This document shows, piece after piece, positions 52,822 to 61,112 of a DNA stretch of 64,000 bases. Origin of the DNA: an uncultured Prevotellaceae bacterium. GTDB taxonomy: Bacteria > Bacteroidota > Bacteroidia > Bacteroidales > Bacteroidaceae. Position 1 is the first letter of the stretch; every line of letters starts with the position of its first letter. Made by a program: the position numbers and the translations under genes. The stretch covers positions 107,103 through 171,102 of the forward strand of contig CACYQD010000009.1 of assembly GCA_902776475.1 (NCBI GenBank), in the 5' to 3' direction. Under the pieces are notes generated by a model that was not told where the DNA came from, ran no database searches, and saw only the letters and a list, made by a program, of their open reading frames with translations.

Positions 52822-54069
52822 ATGAATCTGAAAGTACGTTTAGCACTGATGAACTTCCTGGAGTTCGCAGTTTGGGGTGCCTATCTGACATCCATGGGAA
52901 CCTATCTCGTCAACATCGGTCTGGCATCACAGATAGGCTGGTTCTATGCCGTGCAGGGCATTGTCTCCATCTTCATGCCTGCCATCATGGGCATCGTGGC
53001 CGACAGATGGATACCCGCACAGCGACTGCTCGGACTATGCCATCTCGTAGCAGCTGTTTTCATGTTCGCAGCAGCTTATTATGGCCATACCGCAGGAGAG
53101 AACACGCAGTTCGGCACACTGTTCTTCCTTTATACACTGAGTGTGGCATTCTTCATGCCGACCATCGCCCTGGCCAACTCCGTGGCCTTCTCTGCACTCA
53201 CCAAGGCCGGCATGGACACCGTGAAGGATTTCCCGCCCATCCGTATCTTTGGCACCATTGGCTTCATCTGCACCATGTGGATTGTTGACCTCATGGGATT
53301 CCAGGCCAACCAGAATCAGTTTGTGACCTCCGGTTTGCTGAGCATCGTGCTCTTCCTCTACACATTCACATTGCCGCCATGCGAGGTGAACAAGGGCAAG
53401 CAGGGCACCAACCTGGTCGAAGCATTGGGACTGAAGGCCTTCGCACTCTTCAAGAAGCGCACCATGGCCATCTTCTTCATCTTCTCCATGTTCCTCGGCG
53501 TGTGTCTCCAGATCACCAACGGATTCGCCAATCCCTTCATCACCAGTTTCGGAGCCATTGAGGAATACAAGCACACCTTTGGCGTGGAGCATGCCAATAT
53601 CCTGATTTCACTCTCGCAGATCAGTGAGACCTGCTGTATATTGCTCATCCCGTTCTTCATGAAGAAATTCGGCATCAAGAACGTGATGCTCATCGCCATG
53701 CTGGCATGGGTGTTCAGATTCGGGTTCTTCGGAACCGGCAACCCCGGCAGCGGCGTGTGGATGTTCATCATCTCCATGCTTGTCTATGGCGTGGCTTTCG
53801 ATTTCTTCAATATTTCCGGCGCCCTCTTCGTGGATAAGACCACCAGTGAGGATATCCGCTCGAGCGCTCAGGGATTGTTCATGCTGATGACCAACGGACT
53901 CGGAGCCTCCATCGGCACGCTCACCGCTCAGGCCATCGTCAACCACTACACCGTCGATGGTGTCACCCAGTGGCAGACCTGCTGGTTTATTTTCGCCGGC
54001 TATGCTCTCCTGATCAGCGTGCTGTTCGCCTTGATCTTCCGTCCGCGCAAAGAAGATATCATGGTGTAA
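52822..54069 (+). CDS. MFS nucleoside transporter (NupG family)
   Basis: Inner-membrane nucleoside:H+ symporter, 415 aa with 12 spans. The N-terminal block MNFLEFAVWGAYLTSMGTYL and the sequence IFMPAIMGIVADRWIPAQRLL between spans 2 and 3 are characteristic of the NupG/XapB group. Further family-like blocks are SALTKAGMDTVKDFPPIRIFGTIGF and FFNISGALFVDKTTSEDIRSSAQGLFMLMTNGLG. Its likely role is uptake of ribo- or deoxyribonucleosides, which fits the secreted nuclease at 10.5-11.5 kb. Possibly transcribed with the BFN gene 32 bases downstream. Confidence 0.85.
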   Translation: MNLKVRLALMNFLEFAVWGAYLTSMGTYLVNIGLASQIGWFYAVQGIVSIFMPAIMGIVADRWIPAQRLLGLCHLVAAVFMFAAAYYGHTAGENTQFGTLFFLYTLSVAFFMPTIALANSVAFSALTKAGMDTVKDFPPIRIFGTIGFICTMWIVDLMGFQANQNQFVTSGLLSIVLFLYTFTLPPCEVNKGKQGTNLVEALGLKAFALFKKRTMAIFFIFSMFLGVCLQITNGFANPFITSFGAIEEYKHTFGVEHANILISLSQISETCCILLIPFFMKKFGIKNVMLIAMLAWVFRFGFFGTGNPGSGVWMFIISMLVYGVAFDFFNISGALFVDKTTSEDIRSSAQGLFMLMTNGLGASIGTLTAQAIVNHYTVDGVTQWQTCWFIFAGYALLISVLFALIFRPRKEDIMV

Positions 54070-54101
54070 CCCCCAAGTGAATCAACTGTCATCGCAATAA
54101 C

Positions 54102-54659
54102 ATGGCTCTGGTCAGACTCTATTTCAAAAGCGTGTCCGAAATCCTCCAGGCGGAGGATGTCGGACTGCTTATTCTCGTCAATGAGGAAAAGACCCGGCAA
54201 CTCTCCGTGATCTGTGATGCGGCGATGAAGTATCAGTTTGGCCTGAGGGTGTCGAAAGCCGACATCACGCCGCAACTGCTTCCGGAGGTGCTCTGGCAGG
54301 TGGTCAAGCGCAACCTCGACCTGCGGTTCCAGCTGATCATCAACGATATCATCGACGGGAAGTACCGCTCGCTGCTCTATATGCCTGATATCCTGCAGGC
54401 CATTCCCATCCGGATCAGCGACGGGGTGCTGCTGGCTTACCTGGCAGACTTTCCCATCTACATCGACGAGCAGTTGCTGATGCGCCAGGGGGTGCCATAC
54501 GATGATTCCCAGACCCGGGTGTCGGTGCCTGTCAACATCATCAGCAATGAGATGCTGCAGGAGGCTCTTGAGCGGGCAGTCAGCGAGGAGGACTACAAGA
54601 AGGCCTCCCAGATCAGGGATGAACTGAGACGTCGGGAGAAAAAAGATGACAAACCATGA
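54102..54659 (+). CDS. Bifunctional nuclease (BFN/DUF151) family protein with UVR motif
   Basis: 185 aa cytoplasmic protein. Residues about 1-130 are the DUF151 domain (VGLLILVNEEKTRQLSVICD, DIIDGKYRSLLYMPD, RISDGVLLAYLADFPIYID), whose plant relatives have nuclease activity. Residues about 155-178 (LERAVSEEDYKKASQIRDELRRR) match the UvrB/UvrC interaction motif, suggesting contact with repair proteins. The stop overlaps the rsmE start by four bases (ATGA), so the two are translationally coupled. The enzymatic activity in bacteria is not established. Confidence 0.85.
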   Translation: MALVRLYFKSVSEILQAEDVGLLILVNEEKTRQLSVICDAAMKYQFGLRVSKADITPQLLPEVLWQVVKRNLDLRFQLIINDIIDGKYRSLLYMPDILQAIPIRISDGVLLAYLADFPIYIDEQLLMRQGVPYDDSQTRVSVPVNIISNEMLQEALERAVSEEDYKKASQIRDELRRREKKDDKP

Positions 54660-55387
54660 AAGAGGCCAGGTATTTCTATGTGCCCCAGGCTCACGTAGAG
54701 AGCCAGTTGCCTTCTGAGGAGGCCACTCATGCACTGAGGGTGCTCAGACTCCAACCAGGGGATGAGATTTTCCTGATTGATGGCGAGGGAACTTTCCATC
54801 TGGCGCGGGTGACGATTGCTTCCTCAAAGCATTGCGCATACGAGATATTGGAGTCTATGCCTCAGTCTCCCACGTGGAATGGCCGTATCCACCTTGCCAT
54901 GGCTCCGACGAAGATGATGGAGCGCGTGGAGTGGATGGTGGAGAAGGCCACGGAGGTAGGGTTCGATGAGGTCACTTTCCTCGACTGCCGTTTCTCGGAG
55001 CGGCGGGTGGTGAAGACCGAGCGGGTGGAGAAAATCGTCATTGCCGCCATGAAGCAGAGCCGCAAGGCATGGAAGCCCGTGGTCAATGGCATGACACCTT
55101 TCTCTCAGTTTGTGTCAGCGCCCCGTGGTGGACGGAAATACATCGCCCATTGCTATGACGAGGTGCCTCGTGCAGATTTGTTTGACCTGCTCACACAGCC
55201 TTCGTCCTCACTTGATGAGGAGGTGACGGTGATGGTGGGTCCTGAGGGTGACTTCTCCATCGACGAGGTGCGCCTGGCCAGGGAGCATGGATTCGTGTCG
55301 GTGTCACTGGGCGAGTCGCGCCTGCGTACGGAGACAGCCGGTTTGTCGGCGGTGATGATGGCTCAGTTGGCTTTGAGAAAACGATAA
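54656..55387 (+). CDS. rsmE: 16S rRNA (uracil-1498-N3)-methyltransferase
   Basis: SPOUT-fold methyltransferase that modifies U1498 of 16S rRNA, 243 aa. The N-terminal PUA-like domain begins ARYFYVPQAHVESQLPSEEATHALRVLRL. The trefoil knot carries ATEVGFDEVTFLDCRFSER, the SAM-binding MVGPEGDFSIDEV and the signature SLGESRLRTETAGLSAVM. Coupled to the BFN gene and immediately followed by a DUF4230 gene whose ATG abuts its stop codon. Confidence 0.95.
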   Translation: MKEARYFYVPQAHVESQLPSEEATHALRVLRLQPGDEIFLIDGEGTFHLARVTIASSKHCAYEILESMPQSPTWNGRIHLAMAPTKMMERVEWMVEKATEVGFDEVTFLDCRFSERRVVKTERVEKIVIAAMKQSRKAWKPVVNGMTPFSQFVSAPRGGRKYIAHCYDEVPRADLFDLLTQPSSSLDEEVTVMVGPEGDFSIDEVRLAREHGFVSVSLGESRLRTETAGLSAVMMAQLALRKR

Positions 55388-55978
55388 ATGGTGGTCATGA
55401 GATATTATCCTTTGCTTTTGATGATGGTGCTGGCCTTCTGCGGCTGCAACTCCAACAGGGCTTCTGAGGAACAGCTCAGAAGCGAGATCAGCCGTATCCC
55501 CATGCTCTATACGGTGGAGGCTGAGGTGGAGGTGCTGGTCGAGGGACATGGCGAGAACGGTACGGCTGAGTGGAAGGCGATGTTTGGCACGCGCGATATC
55601 ATCCTTCCTGTCAGGGCGAATGTCAAGGCTGGCATCGACCTGTCGAAGATCACCCAACTTGAGATCGACGGCGACAGGGTGTATGTCACCTTGCCCGACC
55701 CGGTGATTGAGGTGGAGAGCACTGAGATTCCCTGGGGTGAGGTGGTCAGCAGCGTGACTGGACTGCGCGACCAGTTCAGCAACCGCGAGAAAGAGTTCCT
55801 GACCAACAAGGGGAAGAAGGATCTTGTCAGGCAAATCGAAAAATTGGATATCGTGGTGCCTGCCCAGGAACATGCGGAACAGATAATGACCACGTTTTTC
55901 AACAGGATGGGCTACAAGCCTGTCTTCCGATCACGGCCTTTGTATTCGGAAAATGATTTCATCCGTTTTGTCAATTGA
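55388..55978 (+). CDS. DUF4230 lipoprotein
   Basis: 196 aa, function unknown. The start ATG at 55388 directly abuts the rsmE stop (ATG 55397 is an alternative); the signal ends at a lipobox-like FCGC. The DUF4230 pattern is visible in EISRIPMLYTVEAEVEVLVEG, RDIILPVRANVKAGIDLSKI and VYVTLPDPVIEVESTEI: a beta-rich domain with conserved Leu-Pro turns. Together with the next gene it forms a pair with the same domain. Probably periplasmic and membrane-anchored. Confidence 0.78.
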   Translation: MVVMRYYPLLLMMVLAFCGCNSNRASEEQLRSEISRIPMLYTVEAEVEVLVEGHGENGTAEWKAMFGTRDIILPVRANVKAGIDLSKITQLEIDGDRVYVTLPDPVIEVESTEIPWGEVVSSVTGLRDQFSNREKEFLTNKGKKDLVRQIEKLDIVVPAQEHAEQIMTTFFNRMGYKPVFRSRPLYSENDFIRFVN

Positions 55979-55990
55979 GGAGGTGCTGTG

Positions 55991-57004
55991 ATGAAGAATT
56001 CTTTGACGATAGCTACAATACTGATTATACTGGCGATGGTGATCATCATCATCGCAGTCAGCTTGCCATCCGGGAGTGGAACCAACTACACGGTCGGTCC
56101 GCTCTCGGTGAGGAGCCTGATGAAGACCGAACAGTTGAAGGTGCTCTCGGTGCACAAGGAAATACTCGCCAGTCAGAGACGGAAGAGCAAAGGTCTTTTC
56201 AAGGACAAAGAGGAGAAAATCTATGTGATTTATCCTGCGACGCTCCAATTCGGTTTCGACCTCGCCAAGGCTGACACCAACAGCATCGTCCGCCATGGTG
56301 ACTCGGTGGATGTGGTCCTTCCTCCAGTAACCATTCTCAACAGGGATGGAAAGGCCGTGGATGAGGCCGACAAGCGTACGGCCATCGAGGAAGGGACATG
56401 GGGCGCCGCTGAGATGACCTTGTTGCGTGAACGGGCGGAGGCGATGATGCTGCGTAACTGTGAGTACGACAGTTGCTATGCGAAGGCTGAGCGCACTGCG
56501 CGGTTCATGATGGCTTCCATGATGCGCAACATGGGCGTGGAACATTTCTCTGTGACCATCACGCCAAGGGCTGACTATGGCACTTGCCTGATTGACAAAA
56601 AGGTCAAGAACAGCAATCCATATCTGTTCTGCATGAGATCCGACCGTCCTTGCTTGTCGTTCAACACGTCAAACGGAGGAAAGGAGGGCTTGCTGTTCTA
56701 CGACAGGAATGGCTTCTCCCAGTATCAACTGTTGGCTGTCGGCGATGTGTTTATCCCGTTCATGGCATCCACACCGCGGGAGGCGGAGATGGCTATGAGG
56801 AAGGGCGATCTTTATGTACTGTTCCACAACGCCAACGTGAAAGCCGATACCAAAGAAGCGAAGGATTTCGTGGCGGCCTCCAAGAAGCGCAAGAATGCCA
56901 TGGATGCGTTGCAGCAGAGCCTTTCTCCCTTGGTCGCCGACAATCAGGGACGGGTGTTCCTGGTCGAGGTGGATAAAAACAAGAAATACCTGTTGACTTA
57001 TTGA
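55991..57004 (+). CDS. DUF4230 membrane-anchored protein
   Basis: 337 aa with one N-terminal membrane anchor (IATILIILAMVIIIIAVSL, residues about 7-25) and a soluble part. DUF4230-like blocks are LMKTEQLKVLSVHKEILA, IYVIYPATLQFGFDLAKAD and VDVVLPPVTILN. The C-terminal 130 residues differ from the partner protein and contain aromatic-rich stretches (PYLFCMRSDRPCLSFNT). It follows the lipoprotein gene by 12 bases, so both belong to the BFN-rsmE operon; the link to rRNA methylation is probably only positional. Its stop region overlaps the convergent phosphopantetheinyl transferase gene by seven bases. Confidence 0.75.
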   Translation: MKNSLTIATILIILAMVIIIIAVSLPSGSGTNYTVGPLSVRSLMKTEQLKVLSVHKEILASQRRKSKGLFKDKEEKIYVIYPATLQFGFDLAKADTNSIVRHGDSVDVVLPPVTILNRDGKAVDEADKRTAIEEGTWGAAEMTLLRERAEAMMLRNCEYDSCYAKAERTARFMMASMMRNMGVEHFSVTITPRADYGTCLIDKKVKNSNPYLFCMRSDRPCLSFNTSNGGKEGLLFYDRNGFSQYQLLAVGDVFIPFMASTPREAEMAMRKGDLYVLFHNANVKADTKEAKDFVAASKKRKNAMDALQQSLSPLVADNQGRVFLVEVDKNKKYLLTY

Positions 57005-57582
57005 TTTCCCAGAGTTTCTTTCTCCGGCGCTTCACTCACCGAGATGACATACCCTTTCTCTGTATTGAGCAGGGTGAGGAAATGGTCATTGGGTGTCAGT
57101 ACTTCTTTCATGTCCTTCCTGATGCCGCTGCCGAGTCGCTTCAGTTTGGCTTCTTTCATGGTCCACAAGCGGATAAAGGCCACATCGGGCCGAACAGATT
57201 CCTCGATCAGTTTGATTTCCTGCTCGTTCATGGTGTAGCGCACCAACGACTCATTGTAATTCCTGATCTGTTCCACATCCACACCGACAGGACGGTCGGA
57301 GAGGGCGCATACCACGGCGTTCTTGCAATGACTCATGTTGAAATGGATGCCGGGATGGTCGGCGAGCAGGGGCTTGCCGTCTCTCTCATAGACAAGCCGG
57401 GGATGACTGTCGATGCCGTATTCTGTCCTCAGACCCTCGCAAAGGAGCAGATACGCAGCGGCACACAACCGTTGTCCAAGTTCGTGCTTGAACTTCAAGG
57501 CCTGTTCACGGCGTTGTGCGGACAGTTGGCCAAGGGCTTTTTCAAGGTCAAGAGACCCGATGTCGTCGTTGAGGTAGAGCAT
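56998..57582 (-). CDS. 4'-phosphopantetheinyl transferase
   Basis: Transfers the 4'-phosphopantetheine arm from coenzyme A to carrier proteins, 194 aa, Sfp/AcpT-like. Motif 1 is HFNMSHCKNAVVCAL, motif 2 is PVGVDVEQIRNY (Mg-binding Asp and Glu), and motif 3 is RLWTMKEAKLKRLG (WxxKEA). The start at 57580-57582 (MLYLNDDIG) was chosen because a longer frame would run through the tRNA and its terminator. It is either a second enzyme beside AcpS or the main one for an aryl-polyene or fatty-acid pathway; no such pathway is adjacent. Confidence 0.85.
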   Translation of the reverse strand: MLYLNDDIGSLDLEKALGQLSAQRREQALKFKHELGQRLCAAAYLLLCEGLRTEYGIDSHPRLVYERDGKPLLADHPGIHFNMSHCKNAVVCALSDRPVGVDVEQIRNYNESLVRYTMNEQEIKLIEESVRPDVAFIRLWTMKEAKLKRLGSGIRKDMKEVLTPNDHFLTLLNTEKGYVISVSEAPEKETLGNQ

Positions 57583-57594
57583 ACGTACTGATAA

Positions 57595-57620
57595 ACAAAA
57601 AACCAAGCAATACTGCTTGG
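57595..57620 (-). terminator. Intrinsic terminator of the tRNA-Val gene
   Basis: Perfect 7-bp stem CCAAGCA/TGCTTGG (57603-57609 with 57614-57620), followed on the minus strand by six T (57597-57602). Confidence 0.85.
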
Positions 57621-57627
57621 CTTCTTG

Positions 57628-57702
57628 TAGGAACAATCGGACTCGAACCGATGACCTCTTCAATGTGACTGAAGCGCTCTAAACCAACTGAGCTATGCTC
57701 CT
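57628..57702 (-). tRNA. tRNA-Val (anticodon CAC)
   Basis: 75-nt cloverleaf on the minus strand. Acceptor stem AGGAGCA pairs with TGTTCCT (one G-U); D arm GCTC...GAGC with AGTTGG in the loop; anticodon stem CTTCA/TGAAG with loop GTCACAT, so positions 34-36 read CAC and decode GUG; T arm ATCGG-TTCGAGT-CCGAT. CCA is not encoded. Position 32 is G, an unusual base there. A promoter with TTTG-N19-TACCTTTG (57719-57749) and a terminator at 57595-57620 flank it. Confidence 0.92.
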
Positions 57703-57718
57703 ATCTCTTTTTGCGATG

Positions 57719-57749
57719 CAAAGGTAACAATATTCTTTCAATCGCCAAA
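57719..57749 (-). promoter_or_regulatory. Full promoter of the tRNA-Val gene
   Basis: Minus strand: -33 box TTTG (57746-57749), 19-base spacer, -7 box TACCTTTG (57719-57726), ending 17 bases before the tRNA 5' end. Confidence 0.75.
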
Positions 57750-57775
57750 AGAAATCCCCGATTTTTTCTAAAAAA

Positions 57776-59965
57776 TTACTCGAGCAACAGCACGCGGCTG
57801 CTCCATTCATTCTTCTTGTTCCAATCGACATCGTTGCGGTATGGCATTTCCAGACCATGGCTCATCAGATAGGCTCCGCTGTAAGTCTTGCCCTCGCAGT
57901 CGAGGGGGTTAAGGTCGATGCGGTTGAGCTCGTGCACCTTGTAGAGCCTGTCAGGATCGAGACCGGCCATTTTTACGCGCGGCAGGTGCTCGTTCTGGAA
58001 GGACTCTGTCTTCCACCAGTAGAAGACGGCCTTGTCTTTCTGCTCTGTCACATACATCATCGAGGCCAGTCCCTTCCGGTCGTAGGGGGAGACAAGGCGG
58101 TAGATGTCGCCAAACTGGACGATGGGCCTGATCTGCTTGTAGTCGGCGATGGCTTTGCGGCAGAGCTCTTTCTCCTCATCGGTCATGTTCTTGGGCTGGA
58201 TCTCCATCCCCAGACGGCCGCTCATGGCCACGTCGATGCGGTATTTCAGTGCTGTGGTGCGGAACACGGTGTGGTTGGGCACTGCGCTGATGTGGCAAGC
58301 CATGGCGATGGAGGGGAAGAAATAGCTGGTGCCCCACTGCATGTAGATGCGCTGGAGGGCATCGGTGTTGTCGCTTACCCAGAACTCATCGAAATAGGGC
58401 AGCACACCCCAGTTGGCACGTCCGCCGCCGCTGGCGCAGGCCTGAATGGTCACATCGGGATACTTGGCACGGACACGCTGGCACACCTTCTCGAATCCCT
58501 GGTGGTAGGCGATATAGAGATGGCTTTGCTCGTCGGCTTTCAGATATTGGCTGCCATGGTTCATGACGGCCATGTTGGCATCCCATTTGATATAGTCAAT
58601 CTCGGGGTACTTCGTCATCAGGTCATCGACGATGGAGAAGACGAAGTCCTGCACCTTGGGGTTGGCGAGGTCGAGCACGACTTGTGTTCCGCCACGGCCG
58701 AGCACAGCGTCGCGCTTGGGGGCCTTGATGATCCAGTCGGGATGTTTCTCATAGAGCTCGCTCACCGTGTTGGCCATCTCGGGTTCAATCCAAATACCGA
58801 ATTTCACACCGTTTTTCTTGGCGTCACGCAACAGTCCCTCGATGCCCTCGGGCAGTTTTTGTGTATCCACCACCCAGTCGCCGAGCGAGGAGTTGTCGGT
58901 CTTGCGGGGATATTTGGCACCAAACCATCCGTCGTCCATGACAAACAGTTCGCCGCCCATGCTGGCGATATCTGCCATCATCTGGTCCATGCCTTTCTGG
59001 TTGATGTCGAAATAGACGCCTTCCCAACTGTTGAGCAGGATTTTGCGCTCCTTGTCGCCATGCATGAGCTTGTATTTGCGGCCCCATTTGTGGAAGTTGC
59101 GGGAGACTCCGCTCAGTCCTTCCTCGCTGTAGGTGAGGGCTAGGGCAGGCGTGGTGAAAGTCTCGCCTTTCTTCAGGTGGTACTCGGAGTTGTCTTCATT
59201 GATGCCGGCGAAGAGGTAGTGGTATTCCGTGTCATCGGTCTCTATCTTGAGACGGTAGTTGCCTGAATAGCACAAGGCTGCTCCGATGACGGCGCCGTCG
59301 TTCTCACGGGCCTTGCCGTCGAGCGACAGCATGATTTCCGCATGGTCAGTATGTGCGTTGCGCACTCCGTCCTTGTTTTTGATGATGAGCTGGCCGGGCT
59401 GAAGAGGTTCTTCCACCACACGGGCCTCGTTGCCCCATGATCCATAGAGGTGGCTCACCCACACGTCGCCGCGACGGATGGGCAGCATGCCCGAGGCGAA
59501 AGTGGTCAGGGTGACAGTGCCCTTCTCCTGGTTGGTGATGGCGGTCCAGGTCTCTATCATGTCCACATCGTGGTAGGCGCGGTAGTTGAGGCTGACCGTG
59601 ATTGGGTAGGCGGGGTCCTTCATGCTGATCGTGGTCACTGTCGCATTTTCCTCGCTCTGACTGCTGACTCCTGTGACGACGAGGGCTGTGGAGAGATTGC
59701 CGTCGGCATGGCGCATGGCGATGGCAGCTTCCGCTGGTGTGTTGAGTCCGTGGGCGGGATAGGCGTCCATCCGTCCGTCGCGGGGCTCTTGCAGCCGTCC
59801 GGCATCACCGTTGCGGAGCCGTTGTCCGAAATAGACGTATTGGGGTGTCTTTCCTTCTTCGGCATTGAGGATGAGCGACATGTTCTTGGTCTCGATGGTC
59901 ACCGGACCTGCCTGCAGATGCCATTGGCAGACCAGTAAAGTGATGAGGATAAGGGCTTTCTTCAT
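57776..59965 (-). CDS. Alpha-galactosidase, GH36
   Basis: Retaining exo-enzyme that removes alpha-1,6-galactose from raffinose-type oligosaccharides or galactomannan, 729 aa with a signal peptide (MKKALILITLLVCQWHLQA). The N-terminal beta-supersandwich (to about residue 310) is followed by the (beta/alpha)8 barrel: FVMDDGWFGAKYPRKTD, FGIWIEPEMAN, the nucleophile Asp in IDYIKWDANMAVMNHGS, CASGGGRANWG, and the acid/base Asp in FWVSDNTDALQRI. A C-terminal beta domain closes the protein. Length equals the family norm (about 720-740). A minus-strand -7 box TAATTTTG is at 60011-60018. Likely periplasmic. Confidence 0.95.
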   Translation of the reverse strand: MKKALILITLLVCQWHLQAGPVTIETKNMSLILNAEEGKTPQYVYFGQRLRNGDAGRLQEPRDGRMDAYPAHGLNTPAEAAIAMRHADGNLSTALVVTGVSSQSEENATVTTISMKDPAYPITVSLNYRAYHDVDMIETWTAITNQEKGTVTLTTFASGMLPIRRGDVWVSHLYGSWGNEARVVEEPLQPGQLIIKNKDGVRNAHTDHAEIMLSLDGKARENDGAVIGAALCYSGNYRLKIETDDTEYHYLFAGINEDNSEYHLKKGETFTTPALALTYSEEGLSGVSRNFHKWGRKYKLMHGDKERKILLNSWEGVYFDINQKGMDQMMADIASMGGELFVMDDGWFGAKYPRKTDNSSLGDWVVDTQKLPEGIEGLLRDAKKNGVKFGIWIEPEMANTVSELYEKHPDWIIKAPKRDAVLGRGGTQVVLDLANPKVQDFVFSIVDDLMTKYPEIDYIKWDANMAVMNHGSQYLKADEQSHLYIAYHQGFEKVCQRVRAKYPDVTIQACASGGGRANWGVLPYFDEFWVSDNTDALQRIYMQWGTSYFFPSIAMACHISAVPNHTVFRTTALKYRIDVAMSGRLGMEIQPKNMTDEEKELCRKAIADYKQIRPIVQFGDIYRLVSPYDRKGLASMMYVTEQKDKAVFYWWKTESFQNEHLPRVKMAGLDPDRLYKVHELNRIDLNPLDCEGKTYSGAYLMSHGLEMPYRNDVDWNKKNEWSSRVLLLE

Positions 59966-60010
59966 GGTTTATGGATGTTTGTATTCAGTTATCTTTGGTT
60001 TCTCACCCTA

Positions 60011-60018
60011 CAAAATTA
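60011..60018 (-). promoter_or_regulatory. Promoter -7 box for the alpha-galactosidase gene
   Basis: TAATTTTG on the minus strand, 46 bases before the ATG at 59965; no clear -33 box. Confidence 0.5.
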
Positions 60019-60119
60019 CGAAAAAAAGCCCGTCGCAGTATGCTTCATGGGATACTATTTCTCGATTTGGCAAAAAAGTATGCGAATTGGGCATATTGTG
60101 CAAAAAGTTCGCTCAATAT

Positions 60120-60150
60120 TTTGTTTTTCTCCCATCAAACATTAAATTTG
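60120..60150 (+). promoter_or_regulatory. Full promoter of the sigma factor gene
   Basis: -33 box TTTG (60120-60123), 19-base spacer, -7 box TAAATTTG (60143-60150); predicted leader under 20 bases. Confidence 0.75.
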
Positions 60151-60172
60151 CAGACAAAAAGGATTTGTCGCT

Positions 60173-60880
60173 ATGGAAAGAAACAAGGCCATCAACACGT
60201 ATATCAATGAAATAGGTGAACAGGAACTGTTGACTGACGAACAGGAAAGGGCGATTGCCCAACGCATACAGGCAGGCGACGGCGATGCCGTCTCTGAACT
60301 GGTTGAGCCCAACCTGCGTTTTGTGGTGTCGATGGCGAGGCAGTATGCCGGACAGGGTGTGCCGCTCGATGATCTGGTGAGCGAGGGTAACCTGGGGATG
60401 ATGAAGGCTGCCATGCGCTTCAGTCCCTCCGCAGGGAAGCGCTTCGTGAAATTCGCGGCTCCCATCATCCGTGATGCCATGGAGAAAGCCATCCGCCAAC
60501 AGTCCGGACTGTATAAAGTGCCTCAGGGTGAGGCCACGGCAGCTGAGATGAGGCGAAGCCATCCGGTCAGCGTCGATGCTCCCATCCCGGCTGGCAGCCA
60601 GAATAATTTCAGTTTGCTGAATTTGTTGGAGAACCATGATGCTCCTTATGCCGACGATGCTTTCCTCAAGCACAACACCGACGAGATCCTGTCGAAGGCC
60701 CTCTCAAGTCTTGGAGAGCGCGAGCAGCGTGTCCTTTCTCTTATCTATGGCATTCAGGGTGAGCGTCATACCATGGCAGAAACGGCGGAAACCATGGGTC
60801 TCCGCCGTGAGCGTGTCAGACAAATCCGCGATGCGGCTTTACGCAAACTGCGCAAAGTGCATCTGGAGCGCTTGTTCTGA
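60173..60880 (+). CDS. RpoD-like sigma-70 factor lacking region 3
   Basis: RNA polymerase sigma factor, 235 aa. Region 1.2 is INTYINEIGEQELLTDEQER (residues 7-26); region 2 runs from PNLRFVVSMARQYAGQGVPL through EGNLGMMKAAMRF and KFAAPIIRDAMEKAIRQQSG; region 4 includes LGEREQRVLSLIYGIQGE and the helix-turn-helix TMAETAETMGLRRERVRQIR. After VPQGEATAAEMRR the sequence jumps to VSVDAPIPAGSQNNFSLLNL, the 3.2 linker. Compared with my recollection of the primary Bacteroidetes sigma (about 287 aa), some 50 residues of region 3.0-3.1 are missing. In region 2.4 the usual tryptophan pair is replaced (AAPIIRD for AVWWIRQ), so promoter preference probably differs. Confidence 0.9.
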   Translation: MERNKAINTYINEIGEQELLTDEQERAIAQRIQAGDGDAVSELVEPNLRFVVSMARQYAGQGVPLDDLVSEGNLGMMKAAMRFSPSAGKRFVKFAAPIIRDAMEKAIRQQSGLYKVPQGEATAAEMRRSHPVSVDAPIPAGSQNNFSLLNLLENHDAPYADDAFLKHNTDEILSKALSSLGEREQRVLSLIYGIQGERHTMAETAETMGLRRERVRQIRDAALRKLRKVHLERLF

Positions 60881-60900
60881 TCCTATTCCGTTATTGTTTC

Positions 60901-61094
60901 TATCCCTCTTCTTGGGTAGAGCGCCCACAAACCTATCCCTCTCTTGGGGAGGCGCCCACAAACCTATCCCTCTCCTTGGGTAGAGCGCCCACAAACCTAT
61001 CCCTCTCTTGGGGAGGCGCCCACAAACCCATTCTTCTCCTTGGGTAGGCACCCACAAACCTATCCCTCTCCTTGGGGAGAGGTTAGGTGAGGGG
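60901..61094. repeat. Minisatellite of six 31-34 bp units
   Basis: Units begin at 60901, 60934, 60965, 60998, 61029 and 61061. They share a core TATCCCTCTCCTTGGG followed by a short variable part and CGCCCACAAACC; units 2 and 4 are identical 31-mers, and units 1 and 3 are 33-mers differing at one base. The last unit ends differently (GGGGAGAGGTTAGGTGAGGGG). Each core can fold into a small hairpin (CCTCTCC...GGAGAGG). It lies between the convergent sigma factor and GH106-like genes. Confidence 0.88.
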
Positions 61095-61112
61095 AATACA
61101 GCCGCTCCTTCA

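Noticed and set aside
57583-57663. Extended N terminus of the phosphopantetheinyl transferase
   Set aside because: It would be translated from the tRNA-Val gene and its terminator.
57857-59143. 428-codon plus-strand frame
   Set aside because: Antisense to the GH36 gene, whose catalytic motifs are intact.
60901-61094. Possible CRISPR array
   Set aside because: Units are contiguous with no unique spacers; it is a minisatellite.
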